A model generated the notes under the pieces. The model did no database searches, was not told the origin of the DNA, and was given only the letters and a program-made list of their open reading frames with translations. From a virus, in the IMG/VR virus record IMGVR_UViG_3300042923_000762, positions 1 through 63,480 of that record: DNA of 63,480 bases, one strand, 5' to 3'. Positions 39,344 to 45,367 of the stretch are shown piece after piece; positions within the stretch are counted from its first letter, which is position 1, and each line of letters begins with the position of its first letter. The position numbers and the translations under genes were made by a program.

Positions 39344-39877
39344 CTATAATTTCTTGCGATATTCTGCTGGAGCATTCGGATCTGTAATTTCATCACAACC
39401 TTGGATTTCATACTCTACTACCAGATTACCATTAGAGACTATACCGGCATGTGTTACTCGGGCACTATAATCTTGCGGAGGCAACACCTTTTCTTGAATA
39501 CATATGGTGCGCGCTGCTCCTGTATCTGCGAATTGGACGTAGTTAGTTGCGGCATATTTCATAGTACCATCCTCCAATTCAATTAAAGCGAATGTTTCGT
39601 GTAATGCTCCACCTTCAACTTCTTCAGATTCTGTTACCCACTGATGGAACCAGCCAATACCGTCATATACATCAATTTTTTCTTTGTGATCTTTGTGCCC
39701 GAAATGTACGGGCCTTAATCCATGCTTACCTTGGCCTAACCAGAAAGAGCAGGCCTTATCGCCCGCTCCTTTCTGGAGACCATCTTGTAAGCACGTCATG
39801 GCAAATAAATCTAATTGACCTTTTCTACGTTGTGTTGCTATTTGTATTTTACCACAGTTCATACAAGTTGGATTCAT
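39344..39877 (-). CDS. Hypothetical protein with N-terminal Cys motif, 177 aa
   Basis: Begins MNPTCMNCGKIQIATQRRKGQL with C-x2-C, then a third and fourth Cys at 29 and 43 (MTCLQDGLQKGAGDKACSFW), a possible zinc site. The middle is beta-rich (KIDVYDGIGWFHQWVTESEEVEG), then ALIELEDGTMKYAATNYVQFAD. It reads like a phage DUF of two small domains. No family recognised. It lies in the small-gene operon. Confidence 0.65.
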   Translation of the reverse strand: MNPTCMNCGKIQIATQRRKGQLDLFAMTCLQDGLQKGAGDKACSFWLGQGKHGLRPVHFGHKDHKEKIDVYDGIGWFHQWVTESEEVEGGALHETFALIELEDGTMKYAATNYVQFADTGAARTICIQEKVLPPQDYSARVTHAGIVSNGNLVVEYEIQGCDEITDPNAPAEYRKKL

Positions 39878-39914
39878 ATTATCTTAACCTCCTGCGTCTA
39901 TGCGCTATGTTCTA

Positions 39915-40319
39915 TTATATTAAATTAGTCTTGAGCTCGTCTAACTGGGCCAGTAACTTCTTTGCTTCCGGATCTTTTTCTGCCAATAATTCCCATATAG
40001 CACGTTCTTCCATCATCTTCTTACGTGCCTGTAGTTGCTTAACCGTCTCTGAATAGAGGATTTCTTTCTTACGACACTCATCCAATTGAGTTCTAATTAC
40101 TACTTGAGCTATAAAGCCTCCACACGTATAATTGCCTGTAGGTGGAGCGTAATCTACTCTTGGCGGATGACTAACAATTACTGAGCCTACATGAAGGTTA
40201 TGATCTTTACCTTCATATACCACTTCTTGTCCCTCTTCATATGCTACCATTGATTGACATTTTGTTACATAACCACCTGGATGTTGTACAAATACTGTTA
40301 CGAATAAATCATTTACCAT
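39915..40319 (-). CDS. Nested in-frame product of the gene above, 134 aa
   Basis: ATG at 40319 (MVNDLFVTVFVQHPGGYVTK) lies inside the 214-residue gene, in frame, and follows AAGGAGGAAAAAACA, a stronger site than that of the full gene. It would produce the second domain alone, with its helical C-terminus. Both products may be made, as in other nested phage genes. The evidence is the site strength and the domain boundary. Confidence 0.5.
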   Translation of the reverse strand: MVNDLFVTVFVQHPGGYVTKCQSMVAYEEGQEVVYEGKDHNLHVGSVIVSHPPRVDYAPPTGNYTCGGFIAQVVIRTQLDECRKKEILYSETVKQLQARKKMMEERAIWELLAEKDPEAKKLLAQLDELKTNLI

Positions 40320-40559
40320 TGTTTTTTCCTCCTTGATTGTTGTCTGATTAATTGGTTTCTTACTTATTATTCTTGCACTGTTGCTTTTTGGCTTATCACA
40401 TGAACTAATGATAGCTCTTATCTGGCAGGTGGTTGTGTATCCACTAACTACTATACATTCAACAATATCACCTACATGTAAACTAGCATCGGCATATGCA
40501 AATGCTTCAAATTCCCCAGATTTATATTTTATCCGGGCTCTCACTTTATTCCAGCTCAT
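39915..40559 (-). CDS. Two-domain hypothetical protein with internal start, 214 aa
   Basis: ATG at 40559 (MSWNKVRARIKYKSGEFEAFAY) is preferred over upstream codons because of GAGGATAAAAAATGAT. The two halves look related in plan: residues 1-75 and 85-150 both carry a strand, a Tyr/Ala-rich loop and an LHVGD/LHVGS-type motif (ASLHVGDIVECIVVSGY and DHNLHVGSVIVSHPPR). The C-terminal 60 residues are helical. An internal ATG at 40319 has a perfect ribosome binding site and may give a second protein. Function unknown. Confidence 0.7.
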   Translation of the reverse strand: MSWNKVRARIKYKSGEFEAFAYADASLHVGDIVECIVVSGYTTTCQIRAIISSCDKPKSNSARIISKKPINQTTIKEEKTMVNDLFVTVFVQHPGGYVTKCQSMVAYEEGQEVVYEGKDHNLHVGSVIVSHPPRVDYAPPTGNYTCGGFIAQVVIRTQLDECRKKEILYSETVKQLQARKKMMEERAIWELLAEKDPEAKKLLAQLDELKTNLI

Positions 40560-40560
40560 A

Positions 40561-40782
40561 TCATTTTTTATCCTCCAATCTGTACTTAGCGAACAAGGCA
40601 TCATACTCTAATTGCCTTTTGGTTTTAGGGGTTACTTTTACTGGTTGCGCCATGATAACTTCTTTAGTGTAAAATTTATGTCGGCACACAATACATTCTC
40701 TTCTGCGTTTCACAATTGTATCATGTAATCGTGTATCTACTGTTCTGGTTTTGCCTCCGCACTTAGGACAAGGCATATTCAT
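40561..40782 (-). CDS. NrdR-like zinc-ribbon protein, 73 aa
   Basis: ATG at 40782 (MNMPCPKCGGKTRTVDTRLHD) follows GGGAGTGATAGAA. The pattern C-P-x-C-G, then D-T-R, then RRRREC-x2-C-x-x-F-x-T matches the zinc-ribbon domain of NrdR, the ribonucleotide reductase repressor. The ATP-cone half of NrdR is missing, so this is a stand-alone ribbon. A role in DNA binding or nucleotide control is possible, but NrdR function cannot be inferred from the ribbon alone. Confidence 0.7.
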   Translation of the reverse strand: MNMPCPKCGGKTRTVDTRLHDTIVKRRRECIVCRHKFYTKEVIMAQPVKVTPKTKRQLEYDALFAKYRLEDKK

Positions 40783-40787
40783 TTCTA

Positions 40788-41156
40788 TCACTCCCACCAT
40801 TTATTTTCGAGATAGCTTTTTTGCATTTCTGCAACTTCCTCATTCAGAGTTATTACTCCTTTATTATTCCATTCTCCTAAGTAATACCCTTGAGATATAC
40901 GCCACACCTCTATATAACTGCGTGTTGCCTCATGCATTGGTGTTTTATGGTTTCCTCCTCTGGCTATTATTGCCTTAACTTCTTCCTGATGGCGATGGAA
41001 CATTACGATAGGATCCATAGGACCAAGTATACTGTGTTTAATCCATTTGTCAGGATTCTTAAACATTCCATTCCAATAAGCGTGCATTGAGCGGTGCTCA
41101 TCCGATAATAGTATAGGTTTTAAATCTGTACATTTAGTGTCTAACCAAAATCGCAT
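40788..41156 (-). CDS. Possible pyrimidine-dimer DNA glycosylase-like protein, 122 aa
   Basis: Begins MRFWLDTKCTDLKPILLSDEHRS. The pattern LS-x2-H near the start, then HAYWNGMF, MDPIVMFHRHQEEVKAIIARG and NHKTPM, resembles the PF03013 (T4 endonuclease V-type) family, where a RG-x-H-x-P motif follows a helix. The match is partial. If correct it starts repair of UV damage in phage DNA. Otherwise it is an unknown helical protein. Confidence 0.5.
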   Translation of the reverse strand: MRFWLDTKCTDLKPILLSDEHRSMHAYWNGMFKNPDKWIKHSILGPMDPIVMFHRHQEEVKAIIARGGNHKTPMHEATRSYIEVWRISQGYYLGEWNNKGVITLNEEVAEMQKSYLENKWWE

Positions 41157-41166
41157 ATTATACCTC

Positions 41167-41400
41167 CTAAATGAAACTATGTGTTTCTAGTAAGCTTCCT
41201 AGTTTAGCAAGCTCTTCACTGGTAAGTGTTAACCCTTTACCGCAATCAGTATGATCAGCATTCCAAGGACGAATATCATATTTTGCCTCTCCACCATTCC
41301 AACTCGTATTGGTTAATTCTAATTTCCAACCACTTGATCTTTCTGCAATTACACCTAATACCTCTTTAACTTCGAACGTGAATCCTTCTTTTCTTGCCAT
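41167..41400 (-). CDS. YdbC/PC4-like ssDNA-binding protein, 77 aa
   Basis: Begins MARKEGFTFEVKEVLGVIAE and continues SSGWKLELTNTSWNGGEAKYDIRPW, then GKGLTLTSEELAKLGSLL. This matches the YdbC family of Firmicutes, bacterial members of the PC4 transcription coactivator fold that bind single-stranded DNA (the SWNG, KYDIRxW and GKGxTLTxEE motifs are all present). Likely roles are ssDNA protection during replication or modulation of transcription. It is one of few recognisable genes in the small-gene operon. Confidence 0.9.
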   Translation of the reverse strand: MARKEGFTFEVKEVLGVIAERSSGWKLELTNTSWNGGEAKYDIRPWNADHTDCGKGLTLTSEELAKLGSLLETHSFI

Positions 41401-41412
41401 TGCATCTTCCTC

Positions 41413-41601
41413 CTATTTTCTTACTAACATGAATACCCAATTTTTTGTTTTACCTAAACATTCCCCGGTAAAAGGACCTATTCTGAAATAATCACCTTGT
41501 TCTGGCTCATGATACATACTAGGTCTATGGAACCATTTAACTACGGGCGAATTCCACCCCCATGATACAAATATCTCAAATACCTTTCCTCCTTTTTTCA
41601 T
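41413..41601 (-). CDS. Hypothetical protein, 62 aa
   Basis: Starts MKKGGKVFEIFVSWGWNSPVV. It is aromatic- and basic-rich (WFHRPSMYHEPEQGDYFRIG) and ends NWVFMLVRK. It resembles a small SH3-like barrel. Coupled closely to neighbours, with a start after GGAGGAGATAGCT. No family recognised. Confidence 0.6.
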   Translation of the reverse strand: MKKGGKVFEIFVSWGWNSPVVKWFHRPSMYHEPEQGDYFRIGPFTGECLGKTKNWVFMLVRK

Positions 41602-41603
41602 AG

Positions 41604-42002
41604 CTATCTCCTCCTCCTTCCTATAAGTCTCTTTGTATGATTATCCACCTGCATGTAACTTAACATGCCCTCGATGAAATACCTTTCACTTGTATGAATT
41701 TCAATTATGCGTCCATCGTTTAGAAATATGTCTGCATCTATATTCCATTCCGTTCTGTTTTTAGGAAGTGGATTAAGTAAAGCACCTATGACACCAAACA
41801 ACATTACACTTATGATAGAGCCACCTACCTGATTTAAACTATTACCTTTAGCTGTCCTCGTTCTGTCACTTACTACTATTATATCCTGGATATCAAGAAC
41901 TTCGCTGTGTAGGAATCTACTACCATATATTTTATTGCCTATACGTGTCACTGAGTTAAAGTAACATTCACTCTTATTTAACACTGTTGTGGTTGGGTGC
42001 AT
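41604..42002 (-). CDS. Hypothetical protein with glycine-rich hydrophobic segment, 132 aa
   Basis: Begins MHPTTTVLNKSECYFNSVTRIG. The middle carries NQVGGSIISVMLFGVIGALLN, a hydrophobic glycine-rich stretch that could insert in a membrane, with ADIFLNDGRIIEIHT after it and a basic C-terminus (RLIGRRRR). It may be membrane-associated. Function unknown. Confidence 0.6.
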   Translation of the reverse strand: MHPTTTVLNKSECYFNSVTRIGNKIYGSRFLHSEVLDIQDIIVVSDRTRTAKGNSLNQVGGSIISVMLFGVIGALLNPLPKNRTEWNIDADIFLNDGRIIEIHTSERYFIEGMLSYMQVDNHTKRLIGRRRR

Positions 42003-42085
42003 AGGTACCTCCTTATTTTATCTTGTTTTTATTTAATTATACGCTTTATTAAGTACCTTTTCAATCTTGAAGTTGGATATATCTT

Positions 42086-42256
42086 TCAACATTCAGAAGG
42101 AAAGTGTTTTACGGTTATTGCAGCTAGTCTAATTAACTCATGTAAGATTTCCTCAAAGGTAGGTACTTCTCCTTTTTGTTTCATGAGATTTTTTGTTATT
42201 GGGATCAATATACGTGACTCATATTCAGTTAATTCATAGTCTAGAAAATCATCCAT
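42086..42256 (-). CDS. Hypothetical acidic protein, 56 aa
   Basis: An unlisted gene: MDDFLDYELTEYESRILIPI, then helical segments ending in AAITVKHFPSEC. The start follows AAAGGAGAAAGGC. It overlaps the following gene by 8 bases. It reads as a small helical protein. No family recognised. Confidence 0.6.
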   Translation of the reverse strand: MDDFLDYELTEYESRILIPITKNLMKQKGEVPTFEEILHELIRLAAITVKHFPSEC

Positions 42257-42566
42257 GCCTTTCTCCTTTATAGAGTAACTTACTCCAAGCCATATCTAAT
42301 TGTCCCTTAATTACGAATAGTGTGTGATCTTCCCCACAATCATAATAACTATTTATTTCTTCTTCCGTTATTTGCATCCCCCAAATTTGATCGGTAGCAG
42401 CTAATCCTCCAAGTCTTATTCTTAGTACATATTGGGGCGTTCTGCGATTGTCATGTTCATATAAGTTGAACCATGATACATCAATATCTCTCACAACTAA
42501 TTGATCACCTAACTTTACTCTTATCTTATCACAAAAATCAGGGTCTCCTAAACGTATACTTTTCAT
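42249..42566 (-). CDS. Hypothetical protein, 105 aa
   Basis: Begins MKSIRLGDPDFCDKIRVKLGDQLVV. It is beta-rich with DIDVSWFNLYEHDNRRTPQYVLRI and ends in LDMAWSKLLYKGERHG. The start ATG overlaps the stop of the upstream gene (TGA/ATG). No family recognised. It follows the same tight spacing as other genes of the operon. Confidence 0.65.
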   Translation of the reverse strand: MKSIRLGDPDFCDKIRVKLGDQLVVRDIDVSWFNLYEHDNRRTPQYVLRIRLGGLAATDQIWGMQITEEEINSYYDCGEDHTLFVIKGQLDMAWSKLLYKGERHG

Positions 42567-42724
42567 TTACTTTTCCTCCAATGCTCTTTAGAGATGGGCG
42601 AAATCTGGTGCCCGTGGTTTAGATACTTCATGCACATCCTACGTAATAAGTGAATTCTCTTATGTAGATGGTTCTTACATTGAGCTGTATGCTCCCATCG
42701 ACATCTTTCGCAACTCTTTTTCAT
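42563..42724 (-). CDS. Cys/His-rich basic protein, 53 aa
   Basis: An unlisted gene: MKKSCERCRWEHTAQCKNHLHK with C-x2-C and C-x-x-H spacings, then RRMCMKYLNHGHQISPISKE. It likely binds zinc and is strongly basic. It follows AAGGTGGCCCGACG weakly. Its reading frame contains, in reverse, one copy of the GAGATGGGC element (42591-42621), so that sequence is coding here. Confidence 0.55.
   Translation of the reverse strand: MKKSCERCRWEHTAQCKNHLHKRIHLLRRMCMKYLNHGHQISPISKEHWRKSK
42591..42621 (+). repeat. GAGATGGGC element, copy d (inside a minus-strand gene)
   Basis: GAGATGGGCG, AAATCTGGT, GCCCGTGGTTT. GGGC and GCCC can pair around nine bases. It overlaps the 53-residue gene on the other strand, so it may have been captured by coding sequence or arise by chance from it. 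Confidence 0.4.
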
Positions 42725-42763
42725 CGTCGGGCCACCTTCCTAAGAAAAAAGGCCTAGCCGAAG

Positions 42764-42967
42764 CTACGCCTTTAAATTCTTACGTACCATATGTTTATGT
42801 CGCCATTCCTTAAGTACTTCCGCGCTACATTCCTTGCAGTAGTCTTGTCTATCATCTGCGGACTGTGTTCTTCTTGAGAATGACGTAAGTGGTAAATAGT
42901 TATTACAGTGAGGGCAATGTTTATGAATAATCCCTCTTATTACTTTTCTCTCTTTTGTGATTGGCAT
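42764..42967 (-). CDS. HNH-associated zinc-ribbon protein, 67 aa
   Basis: Begins MPITKERKVIRGIIHKHCPHCNN, then LPLTSFSRRTQSADDRQDYCKEC. The C-x2-C, then C-x2-C pairs, with the LPLTSF spacing between them, match the zinc-binding N-terminal module of the HNH protein at 50367 and of endonuclease VII-like phage proteins. The C-terminus is basic (WRHKHMVRKNLKA). It lacks the catalytic HNH part. It may be a truncated homologue or a DNA-binding module used alone. Confidence 0.7.
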   Translation of the reverse strand: MPITKERKVIRGIIHKHCPHCNNYLPLTSFSRRTQSADDRQDYCKECSAEVLKEWRHKHMVRKNLKA

Positions 42968-44415
42968 TGCATCACTCCCCCCTCTAATTCTGTGATGATT
43001 TCCATAATACTATCATAATAGTCCTCGGCAGGTAGATCAATGTGCATCGTATCTAAGTAATGCTGCATTTTTTCTGCATCAAATACACCGCCATAATTCA
43101 TTTTGTACGGAACATGTAAAGCTATGGCTATATCGCGGATTGTTGGCTCTTCTTCAGCGATTGGCTCAGTACTTCCCCCATCCTCTTCGATAGATCCGAC
43201 ACCGCTGTCTGGGATTCCGCCAGTGTGGAGTTCAGGTTCAGGGAAATCTGCGTATCTAATTTCGGGAGTTGAAATGTTGCTACTCCAGCTGTCGGCGTCT
43301 TGGGATTCCAGGATGGTGTCGGAATTGGGATATGCAATTCCGGGACTTCTGGAGTCTTGAACTTCAGTTGAGACGAGTTCAACATTATCTGGGGAGATAC
43401 TATGCCCCCCGTCGCCATCAAGCCCTTTGTTAGCTTTTTCATGTTTTTTGACACGTCCTTCATTGTCTCGGGTAGACTTTTTTGGTTTGCTTGTTTTCGA
43501 TCCGCTACCGACATTTGCTTTTGTTGTTTCAATTTTTGTCCGATCGACTGTTTCTGCTGTTTCTGCTTCTTCAGCTTTTCCTTCATTCTCTTTTGCTCTC
43601 GATTCAGGGACATAACCACTTTCCTCCTTATTTGATGCTATTAGGGTTGACTTACCCTCAATTGTTAGGTCATGTAGCTTAAGTCCTCCTACAGTTACTT
43701 GAGTTCCTCCTGGCAAGGTACACACACCAGTAAATAACTCACGTGTAAGTTCTAAATCCGATTCTAACACAGGCACAAACATTTTCCTAATAAGCATTAT
43801 ACCACTTTGCCCTTTAGAATATCCCTTAAATACACCATAACCCCAATCTTCTAAATACTTTCTTACATCAGACTTACTTAGAACAGGAACACTGTACATA
43901 TTACAGAACATTTGATAGTAATCATACACATCCTTCAATGTGGTCTTTCCATATAAGGTATTAAGTGTGTAGAAATTATTATGATTCTGTGTGAATACAT
44001 ATTGCCTGATGAAAACCTTAAGATACTGTTCCTTGGAGGATATAGAAGCGGTTGTATCTATACCTAGGATTTTCTGTCTCATAGTCAGTGCAATTTTGGT
44101 ATCTGCCATTGTAGCTAATCTTAACTGTACTGATTGAGGCAAAGCGGAAAAGGTTTCCATCTTTACAGAACACCAGATATTATTCTCTACATCTTCAGTA
44201 AATCCTCCCATTAACATGAGACTTTCTACTATTGACTCATTTAATACATGGCTACCAGACACAAACGCATCAAACATAGAAAAGAAAAATTGTGTACTTA
44301 ATCCTTTAGGAAAATCTCCAGTATCTACCTTCTTCATAATAAAGAAGGAATCCACAAATTGATGGAAATTTGCCCTGTCACGTAACTCAGCGTTACTGTA
44401 TACCGGAGTTACCAC
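42940..44415 (-). CDS. Hypothetical protein with long disordered middle, 491 aa
   Basis: Start at the GTG 44415 (VVTPVYSNAELRDRANFHQF) is chosen because it follows GGAGGTGAAGATA; ATGs further up have poor sites. Residues 1-280 are a folded domain with a beta/alpha pattern (FFSMFDAFVSGSHVLNESIV and IRQYVFTQNHNNFYTLNTLYG). Residues about 285-450 are low-complexity (Glu, Lys, Thr, Ser), then a short helical C-terminal domain follows (PYKMNYGGVFDAEKMQHYLD). The disordered segment coincides with a second gene in another frame. Function unknown; folded part may bind DNA. Confidence 0.7.
   Translation of the reverse strand: MVTPVYSNAELRDRANFHQFVDSFFIMKKVDTGDFPKGLSTQFFFSMFDAFVSGSHVLNESIVESLMLMGGFTEDVENNIWCSVKMETFSALPQSVQLRLATMADTKIALTMRQKILGIDTTASISSKEQYLKVFIRQYVFTQNHNNFYTLNTLYGKTTLKDVYDYYQMFCNMYSVPVLSKSDVRKYLEDWGYGVFKGYSKGQSGIMLIRKMFVPVLESDLELTRELFTGVCTLPGGTQVTVGGLKLHDLTIEGKSTLIASNKEESGYVPESRAKENEGKAEEAETAETVDRTKIETTKANVGSGSKTSKPKKSTRDNEGRVKKHEKANKGLDGDGGHSISPDNVELVSTEVQDSRSPGIAYPNSDTILESQDADSWSSNISTPEIRYADFPEPELHTGGIPDSGVGSIEEDGGSTEPIAEEEPTIRDIAIALHVPYKMNYGGVFDAEKMQHYLDTMHIDLPAEDYYDSIMEIITELEGGVMQCQSQKREK
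43128..43613 (-). CDS. Out-of-frame gene nested in the 491-aa gene, 161 aa
   Basis: A second frame opens at ATG 43613 (MSLNREQKRMKEKLKKQKQQ), with AAGGAGGAAAG nine bases before it, and runs 161 codons without a stop. It starts as a charged Lys/Gln-rich helix, then reads NMKKLTKGLMATGGIVSPQIML, a Pro-rich stretch, and a helical end (TAVSDLSKRMGEVLSQSLKK). This frame reads as a better-organised protein than the outer frame, which is low-complexity over the same bases. It is a strong candidate for overprinting. No family recognised. Confidence 0.7.
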   Translation of the reverse strand: MSLNREQKRMKEKLKKQKQQKQSIGQKLKQQKQMSVADRKQANQKSLPETMKDVSKNMKKLTKGLMATGGIVSPQIMLNSSQLKFKTPEVPELHIPIPTPSWNPKTPTAGVATFQLPKLDTQISLNLNSTLAESQTAVSDLSKRMGEVLSQSLKKSQQSAI

Positions 44416-44572
44416 TATCTTCACCTCCATAATGTTTTTCATAACAAATCTCACACACTTCTGTGGGTTTACCCTTTGTGTGTTTAGTTGGAATAGTAAT
44501 TAAATCATCCACAGGATAATCTATTCCACATTCGTGACATTTGTGTGTCATCTTATCTTTAGATTTCGGCAT
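44393..44572 (-). CDS. Zinc-ribbon protein, 59 aa
   Basis: ATG at 44572 (MPKSKDKMTHKCHECGIDYP) follows ATAGGAGGGAAGAAT. C-x2-C (CHEC) and C-x2-C (CEICYEKHYGG) form a typical ribbon with basic flanks. It overlaps the next gene's start. Likely a small nucleic acid or protein contact module. Confidence 0.7.
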   Translation of the reverse strand: MPKSKDKMTHKCHECGIDYPVDDLITIPTKHTKGKPTEVCEICYEKHYGGEDSGNSGIQ

Positions 44573-44846
44573 ATTCTTCCCTCCTATAGCAATCGCCGCA
44601 TACTTCAATTGGTTTTCCTGTATAACTATCTCCTACAACATGTATATCACTCTTAACTACGATATCTTCACATATTGTACAAGTTATAGCTTCTTCAAAT
44701 TCTTCCGCGCCACACTGCGGACATGTTCCAACTTCAATTGGCGCACCATGAGAATATGGTGTATCACTTCCCACTTCCGCGCTGATAGGTACTCTTTTGT
44801 TGAATGGTCTGTCAAATATAAAATTACAGTTTTCACAAATGAACAT
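44559..44846 (-). CDS. Double zinc-ribbon protein, 95 aa
   Basis: Begins MFICENCNFIFDRPFNKRVPIS. Cysteine pairs at the start (CENC), middle (CPQCGAEEFEEAITCTIC) and end (CGDCYRR) give two zinc ribbons of C-x2-C type. The spacing resembles small rubredoxin-like phage proteins and the single-ribbon protein next to it. Function unknown. Confidence 0.7.
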   Translation of the reverse strand: MFICENCNFIFDRPFNKRVPISAEVGSDTPYSHGAPIEVGTCPQCGAEEFEEAITCTICEDIVVKSDIHVVGDSYTGKPIEVCGDCYRREEYAEI

Positions 44847-44858
44847 GTACTCATCTCC

Positions 44859-45287
44859 TTAATCTAATCCGTATAACCAGTTCTGAACAATCTCCATATG
44901 CTTTATTTTGCCTATGAGAGAACGAAACTCTTTTGCCGATATCATTTCATCCTTTGTCAGGCCTTCTTGTCCATACCTATCTGCCTGTATATAGATGTGT
45001 GTCTTATACTCTTCCAACTGATTCAGCATGGTAATCCGCTTTGCCATGGAAAAATCTGAAATAGCTTTCTTAGCTGAATTGAATGGTAACTTAAGTAAGT
45101 CGGATAATGTTAGATTACTGATGAAAGCTGAATCTTCACATTTAAGTAATAATGTCTTTACCTCCTCACTGTTATCCTGCATTATAGCCTCGAATACTTG
45201 ATAGTCTATAGGAGTGTTTTCATCAAACACCCCCATAGCCTCTATAGATTGCCATGCCTCTTTAACTACTGAGTTGACTATGCACAT
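44859..45287 (-). CDS. First gene of the small-gene operon, 142 aa
   Basis: Begins MCIVNSVVKEAWQSIEAMGVFDEN after TGGAGGTACATCT. It is a helical protein (FNSAKKAISDFSMAKRITMLNQL, then EFRSLIGKIKHMEIVQNWLYG). No family recognised. It lies 33 bases after the CGTTAA-class promoter at 45320-45352, so it is the leading product of the unit of small genes. Confidence 0.65.
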   Translation of the reverse strand: MCIVNSVVKEAWQSIEAMGVFDENTPIDYQVFEAIMQDNSEEVKTLLLKCEDSAFISNLTLSDLLKLPFNSAKKAISDFSMAKRITMLNQLEEYKTHIYIQADRYGQEGLTKDEMISAKEFRSLIGKIKHMEIVQNWLYGLD

Positions 45288-45319
45288 AGATGTACCTCCA
45301 TCAAAATTTATTTTATATT

Positions 45320-45352
45320 AATATTATACAACATTTTCAAATATTTTTAACG
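45320..45352 (-). promoter_or_regulatory. CGTTAA-class promoter of the small-gene operon
   Basis: On the minus strand CGTTAAAAAT (45352-45343), with 17 bases between GTTAAA and TATAAT, then TATAATATT (45328-45320). Same form as six others. Confidence 0.8.
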
Positions 45353-45367
45353 AGGTATTTGGAATCA

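Noticed and set aside
36603-42793. Repeated ATGGTACGCA-like 10-mer (near 36606, 35297, 38925, 42783)
   Set aside because: Similar sequences also occur inside unrelated genes (near 910, 13245, 28590, 56150), so it is probably a codon-use effect and not a site.
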